This document shows, in pieces, positions 1 to 11,928 of a stretch of 64,000 nt of DNA. Origin of the DNA: Escallonia rubra (taxonomy: Eukaryota > Streptophyta > Magnoliopsida > Escalloniales > Escalloniaceae); the NCBI GenBank assembly GCA_033065855.1, contig JAVXUO010000748.1, forward strand, positions 1-64,000, written 5' to 3'. Position 1 is the first letter of the stretch; each line of letters starts with the position of its first letter. A program made the translations under genes and the position numbers. The notes beneath the pieces were generated by a model. That model was not told where the DNA came from. It did not search any database and saw only the letters and a list, made by a program, of their open reading frames with translations.

Positions 1-24
1 CATCTGCCCGCATCAACACCCGCT

Positions 25-960
25 ATGTATCGCCCTTCAGCCGTTCCTGCCCACCAAGTTGTACCGACAGGGGAATCCGGGGCTCGCGTGACATCGGCCG
101 GCCACCAACCTTTGGTCAGCCAGGAGGAGCCGCCCTCCCACTATGTTTCAAAGGCTGACTTTGACGCGCTTCTGCGCCGACTGTCACAGCAGTCTGCACC
201 CGACTCATCAAGTCGGTTGACAAGCCACGTGCCATATGCTGACGAGATAGCCATCACTCCCTATCCGTTCAAGTACAAACAACCAGTCTTTGTGCTCTTC
301 AACGGGCGCGAGGGCAACGCCCGTGAGCATTTGACGAGATTTGCAGGCTCATTAGAGCAGTATGGACCGGGAGACAGCTTGAAGTTGAGAGAATTCCACA
401 AGTCCCTTACAGGCTTGGCCTACACTTGGTACCACCAGATCCCTGCGGGGACAGTCCATTCATGGCATGAAATGGTCCAACTCTTCATGGACAAATTCCA
501 CTACGAAGCTGAGCGCGTCACCATAGTGGACATCGCCGGCATTCGCCAAGCCCCCGGCGAAGACTTGACCAAATATGTACATCGCTTTCATCTTAAATGC
601 CTCGAGTGCACCGATTTCAGTAAGGATGAGACGCTGGTGCCCATATGCATCAAGAATATGAACGACGTGTACCGGGTGCACCTCGAGAACTTACAATTGA
701 GATCATGGGGACATCTCAAAGAGACGACAAGACGTACTTACGAGACGGTCGGGCCTGTTAAGCCATGGAGGCCTCGGCCACAGAGTGCACTAGTGGCCTC
801 AGCAGCCCGCCCCGTACCCAGCGCAGCGGCACCAGCACAGGCAACAACAACAGCAACGTCAGTAATTACACTGGCTTTAAACGCTAGTTCCCGGATAGGG
901 ACCAACAACCAGACAAACGGCGACAACAGGAGACTCCGCCTGCCTTTCCGTGCGACTTAA
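25..960 (+). pseudogene. gag (capsid part), Tat-type retrotransposon, frameshifted at its 3' end
   Basis: The 311-codon frame holds the classic plant retrotransposon gag domain (PF03732 type) at about residues 85-240. It has a basic N-terminal linker, the F-N-G-R-E-G-N entry, the Y-T-W-Y core and the W-x-E-M-V-Q-L-F motif. The product would be the structural capsid that packages element RNA. The frame ends at TAA 958-960, but the gag reading continues in another frame into the next ORF, so there is an indel near 925. The true start may be upstream of the window; the methionine at 25 is only the first available one. It is part of the same transcription unit as the following protease and pol regions. 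Confidence 0.85.
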
Positions 961-965
961 ATATA

Positions 966-2243
966 GTGAAGGATCTATTGACAGAATGGGTTGTCAACGA
1001 CAACAACTTCCATTTACCACCTGTACGGATCCCCATCACGGACGAGGAAAGAACCAGGCCCAACTACTGTCCCTTCCACCAGGCCCTCGGTCATCCTCTC
1101 AAGAACTGCAATGCGTTGCGGGCCATCTTTGCAAGAAAAGTCGCGTCAGGCGAGCTACAACTGCGGAAGAATAATGATGTGAGGAAAGAACCATACCCAA
1201 ACCATGGCAACGACAACCGCGAGCACCAGGTGCTCATGGTTACTACCGACCACTGCGAGCCGCTCGCCCCCGAAGCTTTTGCGGAAGTCTCGCCTTTGAT
1301 CACAGCTCATATACCTCCTACCCCCCAGCCAGTGTCCTCGGCTGGCCAAATGACGAAGATCAAAGGCTTCTTTGATGAAATGGGGTTTTCACCCGCGGCG
1401 CGGACCTATCTCTCAGATTGCTTGATCGAGGTCACCACAGGCCTCGGGCCCGAGTGCTTCACCGCCCAGGCTGAGCTCAGACATGTCCCTTCCACTGTAT
1501 TTATATTTTTAGATGAAGACTCACCAACCGTCGAGCACCATAACTGGCCACTATATCTTGAATGCACTGTCAACGGCACCGGCTTCCGCCGCGCCTTGGT
1601 AGATTGTGGCGCCTCAATCAACATCATCCCTCTCGTCACTTTGCAGCGGGCCGGTATACCGCCAAGAAAGATCATTCGGGACCCCATCAAAATCACTGGC
1701 TTTGGGCAGGGCCCCCAGTCCACTCTTGGCCACATCACTGTCGACCTAATGGTCGGAACTGTCCGGCGTGACACCACTTTCCATGTGATAGATAGCGAGT
1801 CTTCCTTCCACCTCCTACTTGGGCGACCTTGGATCCGTGTCAACAAGGTTGTTCCCTCGACGTACCACCAGTGTGTGAAACTGGTGGCCGGTCCTGCGGG
1901 ACATGAGGTAGCAGTAACCATCCCCGCAACCAAGGCCCCTTTCGAGTGCGCCGAGTCTTATTTTGCCGAGGCCTCCTTCTTCACCGAACTTGCTGCAGAT
2001 AATGAGAATGCCACTCACATCCACTCCACCAAGCTGCCAGATTGGGATGAGCTGTGTGGGAACAAGCCACCCAAATCGAAGCCCAAGTCCAAGAAAAACA
2101 ACAAGAGCAAAGCATCCACCTCAACATCACCATCTGATGCCCCTACCATTTCCCCGCCTTCATCCCCCAAGCCCAAAAAGCCCAAGTTTGAAACTACCTT
2201 CCAGCGCGTCATCAAGGACGGAAGGGTCATCTACCAGTTATGA
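966..2243 (+). pseudogene. gag C-terminus (zinc knuckle) plus aspartic protease
   Basis: The first part (about residues 30-60) carries a modified zinc knuckle of C-x2-H...G-H...C type, typical of Tat gag. A linker follows, then a retropepsin-like domain with the active-site loop L-V-D-C-G-A-S near 1596-1616; the usual residue after Asp is Ser or Thr, here Cys. The flap and C-terminal G-R-P-W-I motif lie near 1827-1840. The C-terminus is Lys/Pro/Ser-rich. The frame ends at TGA 2241-2243, but the same frame stays open into pol. The stop is therefore either a nonsense mutation (compatible with CGA to TGA) or a readthrough or spliced junction, as reported for some Tat/Ogre elements. The protease would cleave the polyprotein. 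Confidence 0.8.
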
Positions 2244-4437
2244 CGGTGTCCGGGGGGTCCGCTCCCCAACTGCCTCAACCACCACCCACCTACAGAGACA
2301 GAATGGTGTTGCATGGCCGAGCATTGTCCGCCAGATCACGAGCTTACACCGGGCGCTGCACCCCCCTGCTATGAAGACGGCCCGCGACCGCAGGCCGAAG
2401 ATCTTGAAGAAATTAACCTGGCTGATCCGGGCGAGGAACCTCGACTGACCTACATTGGCACGAAACTCGCCCCAGGCCGAAGAGAGGAATTGGTTACCCT
2501 CCTCCGCGAATATCGCGACGTATTGGCATGGAGTTATAACGAAATGCCTGGATTGGATCCTGCCTTGGTGACGCACCATCTCAACATTACCAACGGGTTC
2601 ATCCCAGTTCGACAGCATACGCGATCCTTCCGTCCCGAACTTGAAATAAAAATCAAACAAGAGATCGAACGACTTCTGCAGGCTGGCTTCATCGAACCCA
2701 TCACTCATCCTATCTGGTTGGCCAATGTTGTTCCTGTGCAAAAGAAGAGTGGACAAGTTCGCGTTTGTATTGACTTCCGCGATTTGAATAAGGCATGCCC
2801 TAAAGATGAGTTCCCACTGCCCAATATTGATATGCTCACGGAGGCCGCCGGGACACGAGACCCTGTCCTTCATGGACGGCTTCGCCGGCTACCACCAAAT
2901 TCGCATGCACCCAGCTGACGGTGCCGAGACAGCTTATAGGACCCCGATGGGTAACTTTTGTTGGAAGGTCATGCCTTTTGGTCTCAAGAATGCGGGTGCC
3001 ACCTATCAGAGAGCTATGACAGCTATCTTCCACGACATGATACACCGCACAGTGGAAGACTATGTTGACGACCTCATTATCAAATCTAAAAAGGAAAGTG
3101 AGCATCTTACGGACCTTCGGGCAGTTTTTGACTGATGTCGTCAATACAACATGCGGATGAACCCGCTCAAGTGTGCCTTTGGAGTCTCCTCTGGCAAATT
3201 CCTCGGCTTCCTGGTCAGTCGACAGGGTATCGACGTTGACCCCTCCAAGGCCGCCTCTATCCGAGAGATGCCACCGCCCAAGAACACCAAGCTGTTAAAA
3301 AGTTTCCTTGGCAAGGTTTCTTATCTCCGCAGGTTCATCCCCACCTTGGCCGAACTCATCACGCCCTTCCAGCACTTGACGCGCAAGAGCGCACCGTGGA
3401 GTTGGGGTGCGCCCCAACAACAAGCATTCGAACAAATCAAGGCGGTCCTCATGTCACCGCAGACCATGGCTGTCCCGCAGCGAGGCCTACCACTCTTGCT
3501 TTACCTAACCTCCACGCCCAGGTCTATAGGGGCGTTACTTGCTCAAGAAGTGGACAGAGTGGAACGCCCGGTTTATTATCTTAGTCGGTCAATTAGAGGA
3601 CCCGAGGCCAATTATTCTGAGCTCGAAAAGCATTGTTTCGCCTTGGTCTACGCCTCGCAGAAATTCAGACACTACTTCTTGTCGCACCAGATTGTACTCG
3701 TCACCAAGGCTGACCCATTACGATACATGCTCACCCGTCCCGCCCTGTCTGGACGACTTACTCGTTGGTTACTACTACTGGCCGAATTCGGCCTATCCAT
3801 CAAGAATCCTACGGCTTTGCGAAGCCAAGCACTCGCAGACCTCTTGGCCTTCTTCCCACGCCAACAATATGAACCAACCTCACATCAATTGCCTGGGGAG
3901 GAGACGACCCTGACCTCTGATGTTGATGAATTATGGACACTTGAGTTCGACGGCTCAGCCACTAGTAAAGACCCCAAGGGAGTTCCCATCCGGCAAGGTG
4001 GTGCCGACATTGTCCTTCGGAACCCAGAAGGTGTTACCACCTCCCTATCCTTCAAACTCGCATTCCCGGTATCTAACAATGAAGCAGAGTACGAGGCCCT
4101 CGTCATTGGCCTCATGCTAGCCATCAGCATGGGGGCTAAATCATTGCGTGTAAAGGGGGACCCGCATCCAACCATGAAGCAGGCCGATGGGGAGTTTGCA
4201 GTCAGGGAGCCAGCCTTGGCACCTTATCGTGCCTTAGTACAACACTTGAAGGGACAGCTTGGTCATATCCAATATGAACATCACAGCAGGTGCCACAACC
4301 GACATACGGACAGCTTAGCCACGATCGCGTCAAAGATAGACATTGACGGCGAACAGCGGGTGCTAACCATTATCAAAAGGACGGCCCCTTGCACGACGTT
4401 GGACTTGGTACCGACGGACACTACGACCGATGATTAG
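2244..4437 (+). pseudogene. pol: reverse transcriptase, gypsy RNase H and archaeal-type RNase H, broken
   Basis: RT begins near 2440 and its palm motifs are readable: V-C-I-D-F-R-D-L-N near 2763, F-M-D-G-F near 2868 and an intact Y-V-D-D near 3061-3072. A one-base frameshift lies near 2855 and an in-frame TGA at 3133-3135. The thumb, connection and a degenerate gypsy RNase H follow to about 3850. A second RNase H follows at about 3930-4330, with L-E-F-D-G-S, N-N-E-A-E-Y-E-A-L, V-K-G-D and H-T-D-S-L-A. These supply the acidic positions expected of the archaeal-type domain that marks Tat elements. The frame stops at TAG 4435-4437. This copy cannot make the full enzyme. Confidence 0.85.
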
Positions 4438-4506
4438 AGGCAGCCGATCGTCGACCAGCTTAGAGCACCATCGCTCGCTTCCGTCTCCACTCGCACATAA
4501 TTCTTT

Positions 4507-6012
4507 ATGTTAGGAGACATCCTGTACAAGCGATGTCCCGGGGGCACTCTGGCACGATGCTTGGCCCCAGCAGAAGCAAAGCACAAATTACAATATGGAC
4601 ATCAAAAGTGCTGCGGCCTCGGCGGACCACCACTATACCGTCGTCTCCAGCGCATGGGTCTCTTTTGGCCATCCATGGCTAAGGATGCTTCGGATGTGCA
4701 TCAGGCTTGCTCAGAATGCCTATATGCCCCAGACCGTACGGAAGCTCTTGTCGTCAATATTGAGGGTGACTGGCGCCAGCCCTTCCTGCAATATCTGTCC
4801 CACGGACTGCTACCCTCTGACCACAGCTCGGCACGATCTATCAAACGCAAGTCGGTCAAGTACTTCGAGACGGACGGCGAATTAGTTCTCAAGCGCTTTC
4901 GGAACGCACCCTACGATGCTTGCAGGGTGCCCAAGCAGTCGAGGTGATTAACGAAGTGCACAATGGTGCTTGTGGTGAACATCAAGGCTCTCAGAAATTG
5001 TATGCAGAACTAGTGAACTACTCAGGCTGGGGTACTACTGGCCGACTATGGAATCCGACGCAATCTCCCATGTACGACACTGTCAACCCTGCCAGAGACA
5101 CGCAGATAGAATGCACATGCCAGCATCCGACCTACGCATGATCACGGCCCTTGGCCATTCCACTCTTGGGCTCTCGACCTTATTGGCCCCATACATCCAC
5201 CATCAAAAGGGCACATTTGGATCATGGTCGCAACGGAGCATTTCACGAAGTGGGTCGAAGCCATACCTCTACGAAGAGCCACGGGGGGCGCCATCGCCAA
5301 CTTTTTGCGCGACCACATCATCTGTCGCTTCGGTATCCCACGATGTATTATCTCCGACAACGGCACACCATTCATCAATCGAGATGTTCGGACTCTCATG
5401 GAAGCAGACGATATCAATCATGCCACGTCGACTCCTTATTATCCGCAAGGCAACGGTCAGGCTGAAGCCTCTAACAAAACTCTGTTGCGCGTTTTGTCAC
5501 GCATGGTCCATGACGCGAGCAACTCTTGGTCCGAAAAGCTAAGTCATGCCCTCTGGGCCTACAGAACTTCCAGACACACAGCTACAAAGGCCACACCTTT
5601 CTCCCTCGTCTACGGGGATGAATGTGTAGTGCCGGCCGAGATCGCAGTCGCCTCGGCGCGTTTATCCCTCAGCAGCGGTCTCGGGGAGGAGGAAACTAGA
5701 ATGGTGGCACTTGAGAGCCTTGATGAAAGGAGAGCTAATGCCATGCGACGAATGAAAGCATATCATGAGAAGCTTGTCAAAGCCTACGGGAAGACCGTCA
5801 AACCTCGCTCCTTCGCAGCAGGCGACCTTGTCCTCCAAGCCGCCAAGCACGTACGGGCCAATTTGTCAGCTCCTAAGTTTACACCTAACTGGGAGGGGCC
5901 ATTCGAAATACATACTGCCAGGAGCAATGGCTCGTACCTCCTACTCAATCCAGACGACGGGCAACTTACCGCCCCTGTCAATGGTCGCTATCTGAAGAAG
6001 TACTATGCATGA
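4507..6012 (+). pseudogene. pol: integrase with two zinc-binding-like segments, frameshifted N-terminus
   Basis: The catalytic core and C-terminal region are open from about 5146 to the stop at 6010-6012. The DDE triad can be placed: Asp 5176-5178 (A-L-D-L-I-G-P), Asp 5356-5358 (I-S-D-N-G) and Glu 5464-5466 (G-Q-A-E), with 35 residues between the second Asp and Glu. The end carries the usual N-W-E-G-P-F and R-Y-L-K-K-Y-Y motifs. Upstream the reading is broken: TAA at 4498-4500, TGA at 4945-4947, and frame changes near 4910, 5040 and 5145. Two pre-integrase zinc-finger-like stretches occur, at 4507-4740 and 4905-5110, separated by a D-W-R-Q-P-F linker. The product would insert element cDNA into the host genome. 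Confidence 0.85.
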
Positions 6013-6472
6013 TCAGCTTGCGGCTTGTCCCCTCCCCCCCCCACGACTCAGCATCTTGTGTATATACACACATGTATTAGCTTGTACTTTTGTTTCTTGT
6101 TACAAGTTCCTTTTGTGTAAAGACATTTCCTTAATTCACGCACTATCAATATACCATCTTTTTACTCTATACCACTGTACTTTGCCTCTACTTCTGGATT
6201 CATTTTTTAGTTATCAAGTGTTTGTCCTCGATAAAAAAAGGGGAAGAAGCAAACAAGGAAAGGACGGGGGAGGGGGGGGGGGACACAGACAGACATCCAA
6301 CAGACGCAACACGCAATCGTCACACGCAACGCTTATACCATACATGCACGACAGGTGTTAACAAAGCAGCACGCAATTACACTTCATGTACCAACAAAAT
6401 AGGTGTTTATACATGCATAAAATGTCTTTGGCCACTACCGGGCACTCCCTAGACAGCAAATCTATGATGAAC
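6013..6472. other. Spacer between integrase and antisense gene
   Basis: AT-rich then G-rich non-coding stretch inside the retrotransposon, with a homopolymeric G run near 6267-6282. It probably contains the 3' end of the antisense transcript. I see no gene in it. Confidence 0.5.
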
Positions 6473-9400
6473 CTACCGGAAGCTAGATAACAAGGCGGCT
6501 ACCGGGTGAGCGCTAAACCCCTCCACCGACTGACGCTGAACCTGTAGCAACGACCGCTCCGCCTCGAACTCAGCCTGCCGCCTCAGACGCCCAGTCTCTC
6601 GCACTTCCACATCCGCCCGCCGCCTCTGGAGATCACTCAGACGTCTCTGCAAGTCTGACAGCTGCCTCTCTATCTCTGCCACCTCTCTGTCGATCACGAC
6701 CAACTCTCCGTTGATCTCTTATCGTTCCACCTCCAGCCCTTGGCGCCGCTTCTCGAGCAACATCTCCTCCATGCGTACCAAGGCCATCCTCTCACTCACA
6801 GCACCACCCTCGCTCTTCGACCTAAAGAACTCGGCCAACCAATCTAGCTGCACACCTAAAGAGGTGAACGCCGCGAACTCCGTCAGCGACCGCTCAATGA
6901 ACGCTGTCGTCCAGCCCACCGCGGGAACACTCGCAATCGGAAGCAGCCACTCCACAAACCCTGAGTACACCCATCTCTGCAGCACCGGGTTCTCCAAGTC
7001 CACCCCCGTAAACGTCTGCGGATACGCCGCCTTCACCATCTCTAATCGGCGCACTGTCTCCGAAGGCAGCTGAAGGTTCTCCCATACTACCACGTCAGCC
7101 TGACCGCTCGACGATCCCCTACTCGCCTCTCCGGCCGCTGTGCCACTCGACGCCATCACAGGCCTCTCACACACCTCTCCGGCTGCCTGTGCACCGACAG
7201 TCATCGAGTGCATCGCCATCAACGTCGCACTCGCCTCAACGGCCGACCCTGACGGCGCCACCACAACAGCCGGCACCGGCTGTACCGGGATCTCCACCTC
7301 CTGAATCGGGACCCCCACTGCAGGCTCCAACTCCATCAAATCCCCCCGCTCAACCGCCGCGGCCTCCGTCACCGTGCCTGTCCACCAGTAGCCACTGGCA
7401 TCAAACATCAACGACTCGTCGACCAAGCCACCATACGCATCATCCGCCCCCTCCTCGACATCTGGTGGTGGACTCACCCCGCCACTGGCCCCGGCCCCCG
7501 GCGCGCCGAACGCTATTGGCTCATCCCTGTCTGCTGGCTCATCAACCTCGGCTGCTTTCGCCGCCTTTGTCTCGACCACTACATTTGCATCGCTGCCGCT
7601 CTCCACCGCTGGTCCCCCGTACCCCTGTTCAAAACCAACCGTTAGCATATTTTTTTAATAATAGCATAAAAAAAAAACAACAAAACGAGATTTAATCACA
7701 AGCGGCCACAGTTCGGCCTACCTCAACCATTGGCTCCTCCGACGCATCTCGCGGCCTCTTCGATCCTGTCAGCCGTAAGTCTGAAGAACCCGCGCTCGCC
7801 TGACGAGCCCCCTCCATCATACCAGCCCGCAATAACGACAGCGGCCCCTTGCCGGCCCCTGGCACCCGCGGTACCGCCACCATTGGCTCCTCCCCATGGT
7901 CCTCCTCTGGAGCCTCCTCCTCGGACCCCTCGTCCTCCTCGTCGGGATCCCTCTCCGAACTCACAACCGCACTCCCCGTCACTAACACCAGCATGCCGGC
8001 CTGCCTCGCCGCTGTCATCGATACCAAGCTCAACGCCCGGTCATAGGCGAACACGTCAACCAGTCGTCGTGTCCCCGATGGCTGTGCCAACCACTCCGCC
8101 CAGACCGCCCGCAGACGCTCCCACCACTGTGCATACTCCACCGTCACCACCCCCACTGATGCTCTCCCCGGCCTCCTCCACGTTACCACCGGTACCGGCC
8201 ACTCACGAACTCTGTCATACCGCGTGTATCCGAATGCGGTTGTCACACTCCATGGGCTACGATACCCACACGGCGGCTCCAAGTCATAACCAAATGTCCG
8301 CGACAACCGGTCCGGGCAATACCAAGCCACGTAATATAGGTTCTCCGCAGACTTCCCGCCATCATCAGTCATCACTGGCAGCCAACTTGGAAAGTAGGCC
8401 ATCAAGAGCACAACGTCCGCCGGTGGCAAACTCCCCCTCTTGGTCAGATCTATCGTCATCTCCTGTACGTGCAACCAAGGGGGTACTCCGTATGACGCAT
8501 GCATCTCTCTATACGGCCGTACTGCGCATGCCTCCCTAGCATCTATCAACCGCGATAACGGGCACTCCGGCCTCTTGATGCCCGCCCATGCAAATGCCCG
8601 CGCCCCGCTGCACCACAGTGCCACTTCCCGCGATCTGCCACTGTGCATCACTGTCCTCGTCCTCGGTGAGGGATGCTCAAGCGGATATCCTGTCGGACGA
8701 TAGTCTGGAAAGCACTCATACAAGTAGCGCTGCAGGAACATCCAATCCACATAGGTCGCCACTTGGTACCGCCCGTGCGACCTCTTCATGTCATTCACGA
8801 ACTGATCCAACCGTGAATACATGGTGCCCAGATACACGGGAGCTAGCCCAACACGCTTCCCCTGCGCCATCCGAATCGCCAGGGGAATCACCTTCGCGGA
8901 TATGCCATCCTCCGGCGTCCCTTCAAACACGAATCTGCAACACAAAACAACACGCCAACGCATTCTATACAACCTCAACTCACATCACATCTACAAATAT
9001 ACAAGCAATGGAACGCATCATTCTTACCTCGACAAGTACATCGTCAAGAAGGCCACCATCTCGTACCGCTCGTCCTTGTGATGCGGCCCCATCACGAAAT
9101 GAGCCGCATTGCCCAATTTCTGCCCTGCCCTCACCTGCGGCGTGCCGTAGAACAATCGGAGCCACCCACTATATGTCGCCTTCCGATGCTGCTTCGTCTC
9201 CGCCAAAATATCGATCAGCTGCGTCTGCAACACCCGCTCATCATTAGTCAGCCGCGTCACGCGTGCGTCCAAATCTCCATACATCGGCAGCCTCGTCAAC
9301 ATCATCACATCTAGCAGCGTCGGCCCAATCTCTCCAAACTCAGTCACAAAGGTATGTGTCTGAGTACTCCACTGCGACAACAACAAAGTCATCCCAGGCG

Positions 9401-9980
9401 TGTCTCTGTACAACTCCACCCCCCTCGCCGTAATGTCAAGCGCCGACACCAACCCCAACACATCCAATAACGCCGCCCACCTCGGCACCTCCATCATGTG
9501 CTCACACCAGAAGTCCCACCCAATCGGCATCGCACCGTGACCCTTGAATACCACAGGCACCCAGGGTATATCCTCACGCTCCACCAATAATCCCGCCACA
9601 TACCTCGGTGACGGCACGGGCACATCCTCCCAGCTAGGAGCCCGCACATATGGTGACAGTACTCGCGGCTCCTCCCCCATCGACGCACCACTCCAAGGCA
9701 CTGTGAACGCACCGTCTGCAACCCAGATGGCCAGCTCCCTCTACAACTCCCGGCCAGGCACGGCCGGTACTACCCCTTTTACCCTCAACGGCGTGACCGT
9801 CTTATCCGGGTCCGGATCATACGTCCTCACCGACGTATCATCAAACGAAAGCGGCACCCCCGTCTCACCACCTCCCGCAGCTTCGGCATCATCTATTGGC
9901 GGAGGCGGCACCGGTTCTGTCGTCACATTTCGCGGTGGCCGCACCGTGCTCGCGGCACCACCTCGTGGTTTCGCCCACAT
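6473..9980 (-). pseudogene. Antisense plant mobile domain (PMD) gene of the retrotransposon
   Basis: This reads on the strand opposite to gag-pol. From the start at 9980 the frame runs to 9024 with one in-frame TAG (9741-9743). A 93-bp intron (9027 down to 8935; GTAAG donor, TTGCAG acceptor on the minus strand) joins it to a frame ending at 7692. Together they give the aminotransferase-like plant mobile domain (PF10536 type). Its marks are D-V-L-G-L, T-F-V-T-E-F-G-E-I-G-P-T-L-L-D near 9350-9310, and after the intron F-V-F-E-G-T-P-E-D-G...P-L-A-I-R and L-A-P-V-Y-L-G. The tail is acidic. Further frames at 7648-6719 and 6703-6473 (Arg/Gln/Glu coiled coil) look like the C-terminal part, separated by a possible short intron (about 7695-7627) and a frameshift near 6710. 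PMD proteins are known from transposons and a few host genes (MAIN family); their role in the element is unknown. Confidence 0.8.
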
Positions 9981-10068
9981 CTACTGCTTCAACTTTTTCA
10001 GAACGGGCACCGGCTCAGCGAGCGTAACCTTGCCCGCGCCTCTTGCCGCCGCCGACCCCCCTCCAGCT

Positions 10069-10260
10069 CCCGACCCCCCTGCCCCCGCCGACTTCCCCCA
10101 GCTCCCGACCCCCCTGCCCCCGCCGACTTCACCCCAGATCGCGACCCCCCTGCCCCCGTTGACTTCCCCCCAGCTCCCGAGCCACCTTCCTCCGCCGACC
10201 TCCCTCCAGATCCCGACCCCTTCGGCGCCAACGAACCACCGCCTGCTCCCGACCCCCTCG
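10069..10260. repeat. C-rich minisatellite, about 35-bp unit
   Basis: About five imperfect copies of a unit built on GACCCCCCTGCCCCCGCCGA followed by CTTCCCCCAGCTCCC. It lies between the antisense gene start and its putative promoter, so it would be the G-rich 5' leader of the antisense transcript. Open frames across it on both strands reflect base bias, not coding. Confidence 0.75.
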
Positions 10261-10592
10261 GCCCCCCCGCTCCCCTTTTTCTCTCCTCCCTTCTCTTCCT
10301 CTTCCCCCCGCAAAAGCATCCCCCGAACCTCCTCTCTCCCGTGTTGGCCGAGCCCCCCGGGGTGGCCGACCCCCTCCCCTTTCCCATATATCTTCCTTCC
10401 TTCCCCCTTCCCCTCTTCTTTCCTTCTCTCCACCGCCGCCGACCCCTTGGACCCGCGGACCCCCATTTGCAGCCGACCCCTCGGCCAGTTGCTTTCCCTC
10501 TCTCACCATCTTCTTTTTTCTCTCAATATATTCTCTCTCAATTTTTTTCCAAATGTGGAATGATTCTTTACAAACCACCTTTCCCCCTTTCC

Positions 10593-10602
10593 CTATTTAT
10601 AG
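10593..10602 (-). promoter_or_regulatory. Putative TATA box of the antisense gene
   Basis: On the minus strand the sequence reads CTATAAATAG, a near-perfect plant TATA box. It lies about 610 bp upstream of the antisense start codon at 9980. It sits inside the element 3' UTR and points away from the LTR. No other TATA-like site of this quality is seen nearby on that strand. Confidence 0.5.
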
Positions 10603-10734
10603 AAGTGGGTCATCCCATCTCAACCACCCATCTTTTTCAAAAAAAAATGGAGTGGAGTATACAACATCCCGCGGGAATCGACGGCTCCTCCGGGATACTA
10701 CTTTGACGTGCTCCGAGTGCTCCGGCACTACGAC

Positions 10735-11190
10735 CCCTCGCGGCGGGACGGGCTCACAACCCTGAAGCCCTCGCCGGCTCAATCAACTGACAGGGCTCCG
10801 GCCCTCGCGGCGGGACGGGCTCACAACCCTGAAGCCCTCGCCTGCTCACTCAACTGACAGGGCTCCGGCCCTCGCGGCGGGACGGGCTCACAACCCTGAA
10901 GCCCTCGCCGGCTCACTCAACTCACAGGGCTCCGGCCCTCGCGGCGGGACGGGCTCGTAACTCTTAAGCCCTCGCCGGCTCAATCAACCGGGGGCTCCGG
11001 CCCTCGCATCCGGGATGGGCTCTCAAGCTTATAGCCATCGCCGTCTCAATCAAGCGACGGAGGCTCCGACCCTTTCATCCGGGATGGGCTCTCAAGCTTA
11101 TAACCATCGCCGTCTCAATCAAGCGACGGGGCTCCGGCCCTCGCATCCGAGATGGGCTCACAACCTCATCACCATCGCCGCTCCGGCCCT
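10735..11190. repeat. 67-bp minisatellite in retrotransposon 3' UTR
   Basis: The motif GGCTCCGGCCCTCGC recurs with the repeat phase starting near 10735, 10802, 10869, 10936, 11001, 11070 and 11138, giving spacings of 65-69 bp. The first three copies are nearly identical and the later ones diverge, including a change from CGGCGGGACGGGCTC to CATCCGGGATGGGCTC. Related shorter motifs recur in the LTR (12003-12310). Confidence 0.85.
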
Positions 11191-11554
11191 CGAGGTGGGC
11201 TCTAGCATTGAGCGACGACCATGCCCCGTGCACCCAACACCGTTTATGCGTGCGGTGCCCGCTCGGGTTGCCCCTCCGCGTACCCCGCACGCAGGGGGCT
11301 TATGTTCACAACCTATCCAGACCGCACCCCAGGGCCCACTAAAAGGCTCCAGTGGCACGACACGTCACCCGCAGACCGCACCCCAGGGCCCGCTAAAAGA
11401 CTCCAGTGGCACGACACGTCACCCGCTCGATGGTCAAATTTACTCAACGTCATTCCTCGGTCAAAACGCTTCGATGCTCAAAACATCGCCATGCTCGATC
11501 AAAGCGCTCCGCACCTTAAAAGCATTTCAGATAGAGCGAAAGTACCTCCCCCCG

Positions 11555-11900
11555 AGGGGTCGGCCACCCCTTTGATGAGGGGGTCGGCCACCCCTTTTGT
11601 TAGGGGGTCGGCCACCCCTTTGGTGAGGGGGTCGGCCACCCCTCTGATGAGGGGGTCGGCCACCCCTTTGGTGATGGGCTCGGCCACCCCTTTGGTGATG
11701 GGGTCAGCCACCCCTCTGATGAGGGGGTCGGCCACCCCTTTGGTGAGGGGTCGGCCACCCCTTTGGTGAGGGGTCGGCCACCCCTTTGGTGAGGGGGTCG
11801 GCCACCCCTTTGGTGAGGGGGTCGGCCACCACCTTGTGAGGGGGTCGGCCACCCATTTGTTGAGGGGGTCGGCCACCCCCCCTGAGAAGGGGGTCGGCCT
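11555..11900. repeat. 24-bp minisatellite in retrotransposon 3' UTR
   Basis: About 15 head-to-tail copies of GGGGTCGGCCACCCCTTTGG plus TGAG, with single-base variants and two 23-bp copies. The unit is a multiple of three and free of stops on several frames, which explains the long but meaningless open frames here. It lies directly upstream of the polypurine tract. Confidence 0.9.
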
Positions 11901-11910
11901 CCCTCGTCCT

Positions 11911-11928
11911 TAGAGGGGGGAGGGGACC
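11911..11928 (+). promoter_or_regulatory. Polypurine tract (plus-strand primer) of the first element
   Basis: TAGAGGGGGGAGGGGA followed by CC, placed directly before the TG that I take as the start of the 3' LTR. A purine run abutting the LTR is the expected primer for plus-strand DNA synthesis. Confidence 0.6.

Noticed and set aside
9544..10563. 339-codon Pro/Ser-rich + strand frame
   Set aside because: It overlaps the antisense PMD gene and the C-rich minisatellite; its composition reflects base bias and it has no domain.
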